This document shows, in pieces, positions 58,883-64,000 of a stretch of DNA of 64,000 bases (position 1 is the first letter of the stretch; each line of letters starts with the position of its first letter). The notes beneath the pieces are model-generated. The model saw only the letters and a program-made list of their open reading frames with translations. It had not been told where the DNA came from and did not search any database. Position numbers and translations under genes: made by a program. Source of the DNA: Actinophytocola sp035634895 (GTDB taxonomy: Bacteria > Actinomycetota > Actinomycetes > Mycobacteriales > Pseudonocardiaceae); contig NZ_DASQCC010000257.1 of assembly GCF_035634895.1 (NCBI RefSeq), forward strand, positions 33,117-97,116, given 5' to 3'.

Positions 58883-60016
58883 TCAGAACAAGGCCGCCAG
58901 CACGGCGCTCAGTTCGCGGCGGCCCGAGATGCCCAGCTTCCGGTAGACGCCGGACAGGTGGAACTCGACGGTCCGGAGTGTCAGGCTCAGCTTCTCGGCT
59001 ATCTGTCTGTTCGTGTGCCCGGCGGCCGCCAGCCGCGCGACTCTGGTCTCCTGTCGTGTCAGCGGGGCGGTCGCACCCGGCGCCGGCAGGTTCTCCAGCA
59101 CCGGCCTGATGCGTCGCGACCACCGGACGTTGCCGCCCCGCCGCGCCAGCCTGTCCGCCAGCAGCAGCTTCGCCCGGGCCGCGCCGCGGTCCCGCCGCTT
59201 GCGCAGCAGCAGCCCCAGGTCGTGCAGTGCCCAGATCTGCTCGTTGCGGGCACGGGCCAGGTCCAGCAACCGCACCGCGTCCGCCAGTAGGTCGATGTCG
59301 GTCCGGAGCAGCGCCACGGGGTGCAGCGCGGCGCCCACGGTCGCGGGCGAACCCCACCGCCTGGCCGCCACCAGCTCGTCGTCGGCCAGTGCCAGCGCCA
59401 GGTCCACCCGCCGGGTCGCGAGTGCCGCCAGTGCCGCGCGGGACCGCCACGCGACCACCGCCGGGTTGGCGATCCCCGACTCGGCCAGCTCCCTTCCGCA
59501 CGCCAGGTACCCGTCCACCGCGAGCTCGAACCGGTTGCTCGCCAGCTGGACGGCCGCGTGCGCGGCGAGCGCCCCACCGGGAACCGACTCGAGCAGGGAC
59601 TCCGCCAGGGCCAGCTCGTCGCGCTGTACCAGGATCTCCACCAGCCACGCCAGGTCGCCCGGCGGCGGCGCACGCAGCGCGCCGGCGACCATCTCCCTCG
59701 CGACGGCGCAGTCCCCGGCCAGGTAACGGATCCGGGCATGCAGCACCGTGAACTCCGCGCGCCACTCCGGTCTCGTCAGCGCGGCCGCGCAGTGGGCCTC
59801 GGCCGACGGCAGGTCGCCCGCGTACACCAGCGTCAGCACGGCGTGCCGGAAGCAGCTCGGGTCGCTCGCGCACTCCTCACCACCCAGCGCCCGCTCGGCG
59901 AGCTGGACCGCCAGCGACCGGTGGATCCCCTGGTGTGCCGCCTGAATCGCCCGGTGGGCCAGGCAGTCGCGCGGGACGACCGCGGACGGGGCTGCCGTCC
60001 GCGGTCGCTGGGTCAC
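58883..60016 (-). CDS. LuxR-family regulator with TPR-like N-terminal region
   Basis: A 377-residue regulator. The C-terminal HTH_LuxR is LTRQETRVARLAAAGHTNRQIAEKLSLTLRTVEFHLSGVYRKLGI. The N-terminal ~300 residues are helical repeats like the C-terminal half of LAL/MalT-type regulators, but the ATPase part is missing. Such proteins read a signal through the helical domain. It lies between the chitosanase gene and the thaumatin/GH128/DPBB operon; a role in controlling those genes is possible, not shown. Confidence 0.85.
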   Translation of the reverse strand: MTQRPRTAAPSAVVPRDCLAHRAIQAAHQGIHRSLAVQLAERALGGEECASDPSCFRHAVLTLVYAGDLPSAEAHCAAALTRPEWRAEFTVLHARIRYLAGDCAVAREMVAGALRAPPPGDLAWLVEILVQRDELALAESLLESVPGGALAAHAAVQLASNRFELAVDGYLACGRELAESGIANPAVVAWRSRAALAALATRRVDLALALADDELVAARRWGSPATVGAALHPVALLRTDIDLLADAVRLLDLARARNEQIWALHDLGLLLRKRRDRGAARAKLLLADRLARRGGNVRWSRRIRPVLENLPAPGATAPLTRQETRVARLAAAGHTNRQIAEKLSLTLRTVEFHLSGVYRKLGISGRRELSAVLAALF

Positions 60017-60094
60017 ATTCCGTGATTGTGCCGGACCCCGCGGGCAGCCGGCGACATCTGCCCGATCGACCAGCCCGTGTTGCCCGCGCGCCCC

Positions 60095-60829
60095 CTACCG
60101 TCCACTGTGGAACGTCACGGTGAACCCGCTGCACTGCCGGCACTGCCGCACGACCTGGTTGCCCGGCACGGTGTCCTGGTGCGACCAGGCGTAGGCCCTG
60201 GGGCACCGGGACGAGATCGCGTCGCTGTACGCGGTCCGCACGTCCCGGTTGGGGTTGGTGCAGAGCATCGGTGTGCCGTCGTCCCAACGGGTCAGGTTCG
60301 CCGCCGGGCAGAACGGCAGCAGGTTCTGCGAACACCCCATCGCCTCGCACTCCGGCGGTGACGCCGACGCGTCGCGCGGCACGATGGTGACCGGCAACGA
60401 GAACGCGTTCACGTAGCTCACGTTGTACCAGGGCGCCAACGAGTCCGCGCGGTCGAAGTTGAACTCCGCCAGGCTGGCCGGCTGCTCGCCGGTCGTGCAG
60501 CGGTTGGCCTGCGGCCCGCAGTCGCCGACCCGGCAGCGGAAGGTGCTGCCGGGCGTGCCGGTGCAGCCCTGCCGGGCGAAGAACTTGCCACGCCAGTGGT
60601 TCGGTGCGCTCGACTCGGGAATCGTCACGGTCACGGACTGCCCGTTCTGCAGCACGGGGAAGTTGGTGAAGTTCACCGAGCCGTCGGCGTTCACCCCGCT
60701 GCCGAGCCAGATCGTCCCGCCGGACTGGTTGACCAGGGTGACGGTGTGGTCCGCGAGGGCCGTCGCGGGTGCCGCGGTCACCAGCGTCGCGGCAATCGTC
60801 GCGATGAGGGCGTACAGGATCCTGCGCAT
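60095..60829 (-). CDS. secreted thaumatin-like protein
   Basis: A 244-residue secreted protein: signal peptide ~1-26, then a thaumatin-like domain (DHTVTLVNQSGGTIWLGS, HWRGKFFARQGCTGT, FRCRVGDCG) with many Cys for the multi-disulphide fold. ECEAMGCSQNLLPFCP and CPRAYAWSHQD continue it. Plant thaumatin-like proteins bind and sometimes hydrolyse beta-1,3-glucan and are antifungal; bacterial ones are less studied. It is the last gene of a three-gene unit with GH128 and DPBB proteins (19-nt spacing). Confidence 0.85.
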   Translation of the reverse strand: MRRILYALIATIAATLVTAAPATALADHTVTLVNQSGGTIWLGSGVNADGSVNFTNFPVLQNGQSVTVTIPESSAPNHWRGKFFARQGCTGTPGSTFRCRVGDCGPQANRCTTGEQPASLAEFNFDRADSLAPWYNVSYVNAFSLPVTIVPRDASASPPECEAMGCSQNLLPFCPAANLTRWDDGTPMLCTNPNRDVRTAYSDAISSRCPRAYAWSHQDTVPGNQVVRQCRQCSGFTVTFHSGR

Positions 60830-60848
60830 TCGCTCCTCCTGGATTTCG

Positions 60849-61649
60849 TCACGCGGCGGCGCGGTAGGCGGCGCCGGCGGCATTGGCGGTCGAGCCCGTG
60901 TACAGGCCGGTCGGGCTGGTGCTGGTCGACAACGTGAACCAGGCGTACCGCTCCACGAACGCCAGGCCCTGCAGCATCGCGGTGGAGTTCCGCGCGAAGT
61001 CGGCCTGCTGGGTCTGGCTCGGGTACCTCGGGGTCGGGCCGGTGAAGTCGATCAGCGCGTACTCGGTGAGCCAGATCGGTTTGTGGTACCGGTCGTACAC
61101 GGCCTGCAGGTAACCGCGCAGGTGGCCCACGGCCGCGGCGGAGAAGTCGCTGCCGTACCAGTGCAGTGGGATGAAGTCGACGCGGTAGCCCCGTGCGGCC
61201 GCACCGCTCATGAACCGGTCGAGCCAGCCGCCGGCGGAGTCGCCGCCGAACGCGACGGCCGGCGCGGAGAGCCGCATGCCGGTCCCCTGCAACCGGGGCC
61301 ACAGCCCGAGCGCCTGGTCGACCGACATGTTGGCCTGACCGGTCATGTCCGGCTCGTTGAACGCGAGCAGGGTGGTGCCCAGTGCCTTCGCCTCGTTCAG
61401 CTGGGCGTCGTTGACCGAGCCAGGACCCCAGATCATCGGCACGAACTCCACGCCGGACGGCGCGATGACGCCCTGCTTGTTCGACGCCCAGGTGTAGAAC
61501 CAGCCCGCCCGGACGTCACCGAGCGCGGCGGTCACGCCGTTGGTGTTGAGCGCGCTCACGCCCTTCTTCGTCGCCTGCGCGGCATCGGCCGGCGCGGCCG
61601 CGAACAGCGTCACCAGCAGGAGGATCACCAGGTTGCGCAGCCACCGCAT
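60849..61649 (-). CDS. secreted GH128-type beta-1,3-glucanase
   Basis: A 266-residue secreted enzyme, signal peptide ~1-23. A (beta/alpha)8 barrel of the Asl1-like / GH128 (Glyco_hydro_cc) family: GWFYTWAS, FVPMIWG, LLAFNEPD with Glu99 as acid/base, FIPLHWYG and IWLTEYAL with Glu196 as nucleophile. GH128 enzymes cleave beta-1,3-glucan. It is the middle gene of the DPBB-GH128-thaumatin unit (18 nt from DPBB). Confidence 0.88.
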   Translation of the reverse strand: MRWLRNLVILLLVTLFAAAPADAAQATKKGVSALNTNGVTAALGDVRAGWFYTWASNKQGVIAPSGVEFVPMIWGPGSVNDAQLNEAKALGTTLLAFNEPDMTGQANMSVDQALGLWPRLQGTGMRLSAPAVAFGGDSAGGWLDRFMSGAAARGYRVDFIPLHWYGSDFSAAAVGHLRGYLQAVYDRYHKPIWLTEYALIDFTGPTPRYPSQTQQADFARNSTAMLQGLAFVERYAWFTLSTSTSPTGLYTGSTANAAGAAYRAAA

Positions 61650-61667
61650 CGAACGTTCCCTTCGTCG

Positions 61668-62081
61668 TCAGGACCGGACGAACTTCCACGTCAGCCGGAT
61701 GTTGCCGAGGTTGGGATCGGCGAGCCGCGCGAACGCCGGCTGGCTGAGGTCGATGTGCGCGCTGTCGCAGCTCGGGCACTTGTCCCTGACCGGCACGGTG
61801 ATGGTCCGGCCGTTGTAGGTCACCTGGACCGAGACGCCGGTGCAGAGCGGGTCGTTGTTCGGGTTGGGCGTCGACCAGTAGGAGGCCGGCACCGCGACCA
61901 GCATCTCCGTCGCGGCGTTCAGCCAGGTGCCGCACGCGCCGAAGCCCGAGTCGTTGTAGTACGTGGCGTTGCCGTTGACCGGCTGGTTGAACGGGATGTC
62001 CGCGTACGCGGTGCCCGTCATGGCCAGTGGCAGCGCCACGGCCGAGGACAGCACCGCGAGGGCTCTACCAATCTTCTTCAT
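61668..62081 (-). CDS. secreted DPBB (expansin/EG45-like) protein
   Basis: A 137-residue secreted protein with signal peptide ~1-27. The body is a double-psi beta-barrel: GNATYYNDSGFGACGTWLNA, NNDPLCTGVSVQVTYNGRTITVPVRDKCPSCDSAHIDLSQPAFARLA. This resembles the D1 domain of expansins and EG45-like proteins, with the Cys pairs and HID-type Asp. There is no CBM63 partner domain. It may loosen glucan or chitin networks. First gene of the three-gene secreted unit. Confidence 0.85.
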   Translation of the reverse strand: MKKIGRALAVLSSAVALPLAMTGTAYADIPFNQPVNGNATYYNDSGFGACGTWLNAATEMLVAVPASYWSTPNPNNDPLCTGVSVQVTYNGRTITVPVRDKCPSCDSAHIDLSQPAFARLADPNLGNIRLTWKFVRS

Positions 62082-62328
62082 ACCAGGACATCCAACACCG
62101 GCCGGACGGCTGAGTCTCTACGGTCCGACCACAGGAAATCGCTTTCCGCGTGACAGGTCCCCGGGACGAACGGCTCGGTGCTCGCCGTTGCCACTTTCGA
62201 TGCTCCTCGCGGCGCGGCCACCCATCGTGAGACGGGTGTGACTCCGGGTCGCACCCAGGACTCCGTCCGAGTGATGCACGTGCATATGCCCTTTTGCAAT
62301 TTGCACTCAATTCGTAGTGTCACCTTCC
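62082..62328. promoter_or_regulatory. divergent promoter region with ATGCACGTGCAT palindrome
   Basis: About 247 bp between the DPBB operon (-) and the small gene (+). It contains the perfect palindrome ATGCACGTGCAT (62274-62285), then TTGCAA (62294) and TAGTGT (62315-62320), which would start transcription at GTG 62329. No GAGAGCGCTCTC site is present here. Confidence 0.5.
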
Positions 62329-62652
62329 GTGAACGAAACGACTCTCATCGATCCCGAGGGTGACGTCGACGCCGCCAGCGAGTTGTTCGATGCGGTACGG
62401 GCCGCGCAATACCACCTGTTACGTCGCGGAACCGATCTCGCGAGCGTCAACCACGCGCTCGCCGATCTCCTCGCGGTACTGCTTCCGGTGTACGCCCAGC
62501 TCGTGTCGATGGCCGTCGCGCATCCCACCGGCGCGGTCGCGACCGTGCTGCGGCACCTGCGGCGCGCGTTCTGCCAGGCAGCAAGCGGGCTCCCCGAGAC
62601 CGCCGTGTCCGCCGTGGTCCTCGCCGCCGTCTGGACCTACCACCTCGACTGA
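62329..62652 (+). CDS. small helical protein of unknown function
   Basis: A 107-residue, all-helical, uncharged-to-acidic protein (FDAVRAAQYHLLRRGTDLASVNHALADLLAVLLPVYAQLVSMAV). No family recognised. TAGTGT 9 bp upstream of GTG 62329 suggests a leaderless start; GTG 62317 is the alternative. It lies in front of the LacI gene, with 113 nt between them. Confidence 0.5.
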   Translation: MNETTLIDPEGDVDAASELFDAVRAAQYHLLRRGTDLASVNHALADLLAVLLPVYAQLVSMAVAHPTGAVATVLRHLRRAFCQAASGLPETAVSAVVLAAVWTYHLD

Positions 62653-62733
62653 GGCTCAGTAGGCGACCGGTGGTCGAGTGTCCCGGGAGGGCCGGCGACA
62701 CGCGACATCGGTTCGCGGTACGGGAATCGCAGA

Positions 62734-62747
62734 GGAGAGCGCTCTCC
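62734..62747. promoter_or_regulatory. LacI autoregulatory operator GGAGAGCGCTCTCC
   Basis: Perfect 14-bp palindrome 18 bp before the LacI ATG. Its inner 12 bp are identical to the sites before the GH16 and DUF1996 genes at 3975 and 4130. This position fits autorepression and identifies the half-site for the LacI protein. Confidence 0.75.
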
Positions 62748-62765
62748 GCCACGTACCATGCCGGC

Positions 62766-63797
62766 ATGAAGGATCGGCGAACGCCGACGCTCGAGGACGT
62801 CGCACGGGTCGCGGGCGTGTCGCGCGCGACAGTGTCCAGGGTGGTCAACGGCGTGCGCAACGTCGACGTGGAACTGCAGGAGGCGGTACGCAGGGCCGTC
62901 GCGGAGACCGGGTACGCGCCCAACCGGGCCGCCCGGTCGCTGGTGACGCGGCGTGCGGGCAGCATCGCGCTGGTCGTGTCCGGAGCGGGCGACGGGGACC
63001 GGGACTTCACGTCGTCGGTGTTCGCGGACCCGTTCTTCGGCCGGGTGGCCGCCGGGGTGGTGGAGTTCCTGCGACCGCTCGGCATGCACCCGCTGCTCAT
63101 GCTGGCCGACAGCGACGACGTGCGGGCCGAGGTGGTCGCGCAGCTGCGGCAGGGAGCGGCGGACGGCGCTCTGCTCGTGTCGACGCACGGGGAGGACCCG
63201 CTGCCGGAGATGTGCGTGCGCGCGGACGTGCCCGCGGTGCTGTTCGCCCGGCCGGCGACCCCGATCCCGATCAGCTACGTCGACCTGGCGCACGCCGAAG
63301 GTGCCCGGCTGGCCGCGGAGTACCTGCTGAGCCGGGGCTGCCGCCGGCTCGCGACGATCACCGGACCGCTGGACGTGCCGGCGAGCCAGGACCGGCTGTC
63401 CGGCTTCCGCGACGCGGTGGCCCGGCACGGCCAGCCGTACGTGCCGATCGTGGAGGGCAACTTCCGACAGGACGGCGGCGAGGCGGCAATGGAGCGACTG
63501 CTCGCCGAGCACCCGAAGGTCGACGGCGTATTCGCGGCCAACGACCTGATGGCCCAGGGCGCTTTGCGGGTACTACGCCGCCACGGCCGCGAGGTCCCGA
63601 CCGACATGGCCGTGGTCGGCTTCGACGACGGCCCACAGGCTCTGGCCTGCGACCCACCCCTGACAACGGTCCGCCAACCCGTAGAGGACATGGCCGCGGA
63701 AATGGCCCGCCTACTCCTGAAACACATCGAAGAACCCGGCCACGACCCAGTCTCCGTAATCTTCGACCCAAAAGTAGTCACCCGAACCTCAGCCTGA
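62766..63797 (+). CDS. LacI-family transcriptional regulator, probable regulator of the glucanase genes
   Basis: A 343-residue LacI-family repressor. Residues 1-55 form the HTH and hinge (PTLEDVARVAGVSRATVSRVVNG, NRAARSLVTRR). A periplasmic-binding-protein-like core follows (PFFGRVAAGVVEFLR, GFRDAVARHG, FAANDLMAQGALRVLRRHG), ending VVGFDDGP ... PPLTTVRQP. The ligand is likely a sugar oligomer. The palindrome GGAGAGCGCTCTCC before it and its copies before the GH16 and DUF1996 genes suggest it controls those genes from the far end of the window. Start at ATG 62766. Confidence 0.9.
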   Translation: MKDRRTPTLEDVARVAGVSRATVSRVVNGVRNVDVELQEAVRRAVAETGYAPNRAARSLVTRRAGSIALVVSGAGDGDRDFTSSVFADPFFGRVAAGVVEFLRPLGMHPLLMLADSDDVRAEVVAQLRQGAADGALLVSTHGEDPLPEMCVRADVPAVLFARPATPIPISYVDLAHAEGARLAAEYLLSRGCRRLATITGPLDVPASQDRLSGFRDAVARHGQPYVPIVEGNFRQDGGEAAMERLLAEHPKVDGVFAANDLMAQGALRVLRRHGREVPTDMAVVGFDDGPQALACDPPLTTVRQPVEDMAAEMARLLLKHIEEPGHDPVSVIFDPKVVTRTSA

Positions 63798-63808
63798 CCC
63801 CCACCATT

Positions 63809-63896
63809 CGCGAGTCCCGCGCCCAAACAGCGCGAGTCCCGCGTTCAAACACCGCGAGTCCCGCGTTCAGACATGCCGAGTCCCGCGTTCGAACAC
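63809..63896. repeat. 22-bp tandem repeats
   Basis: Four tandem copies of a 22-bp unit (CGCGAGTCCCGCGTTCAAACAC type) at 63809, 63831, 63853 and 63875, with a degenerate fifth. Differences are at only a few positions. There are no spacers, so it is not a CRISPR. The unit appears again inverted at 63983-63998. Confidence 0.85.
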
Positions 63897-63903
63897 CATG
63901 AGC

Positions 63904-63998
63904 TGCGGTTTCGTGCGCACCGACCCTGGGCGAGGGCCGCGGCGTGGGGAAGGGTCTGCACGAAACCGCAACTCGGTGTGCGTGAACGCGGGACTCGC
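63904..63998. repeat. long inverted repeat closing the window
   Basis: 13-bp arms TGCGGTTTCGTGC (63904-63916) and GCACGAAACCGCA (63958-63970), with an inverted copy of the 22-bp repeat core (TGAACGCGGGACTCGC) at 63983-63998. The structure continues to the window edge, so its full extent is unknown. It may act as a terminator for the LacI gene, or be a repetitive element. Confidence 0.65.
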
Positions 63999-64000
63999 TA

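Noticed and set aside
63809..63896. CRISPR array
   Set aside because: The 22-bp repeats are head to tail with no spacers, and no cas genes are present.

Overview
This window is from a high-GC Gram-positive actinomycete, most likely a member of the Pseudonocardiales (Lentzea/Saccharothrix/Amycolatopsis-like; inferred, not tested). The grounds are the base composition and heavy GTG use, several probably leaderless genes, an Lsr2 nucleoid protein, type VII secretion partners, a DUF574 methyltransferase tail, DUF4097-ABC modules and many secreted polysaccharide-acting enzymes. I see no tRNA, rRNA, CRISPR array, replication origin, intact transposase or prophage.

Layout. 0-10 kb: a methyltransferase tail, a GNAT gene, a solitary IF-1 paralogue, an ArsR-VOC pair under a textbook promoter/operator, a secreted GH16 beta-1,3-glucanase, a secreted DUF1996 protein, a lipoprotein, and three regulator/enzyme pairs (AraC, LysR, methyltransferase, phosphatase-like, reductase). 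9.8-17 kb: a trypsin-like protease, then a minus-strand polymorphic-toxin operon (YbaB-like, EspC-like, WXG/Rhs toxin, Imm26-like immunity, each overlapping the next by 4 nt) followed by a small unknown gene. 17.4-20.6 kb: an RHH regulator, a DUF4097 protein and a two-gene ABC exporter.

20.6-35.2 kb: a compact five-gene minus-strand NRPS-PKS operon in collinear order: A-T, C-T-C, free T, free A, then one 2658-residue protein KS-AT-T-C-A-T-TE with an MFS transporter fused to its C-terminus. The TE nucleophile is Cys, the last A domain has a Gly-like code and the PKS module has no reductive domain. A tetramic acid released by Dieckmann-type cyclisation is my leading prediction. A small MITE-like element sits between the last two genes.

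35-50 kb: ordinary metabolic and regulatory genes with unusually many broken ones (truncated AbiEii/MenA-type toxin, frameshifted S33 peptidase, histidine kinase stump, split DJ-1 gene) plus a second copy of the MITE-like element. 50-57 kb: STAS protein, DUF2975/HTH pair, carboxylesterase, lsr2, DUF4349 lipoprotein, epimerase-like reductase.

57.7-64 kb: a CBM-GH75 chitosanase, a LuxR regulator, a three-gene secreted set (DPBB expansin-like, GH128 beta-1,3-glucanase, thaumatin-like) and a LacI regulator. The 14-bp palindrome before the LacI gene has a 12-bp core that recurs before the GH16 and DUF1996 genes at the other end of the window, suggesting one regulon for fungal-wall (beta-1,3-glucan) attack. 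The window ends in 22-bp tandem repeats and a long inverted repeat.
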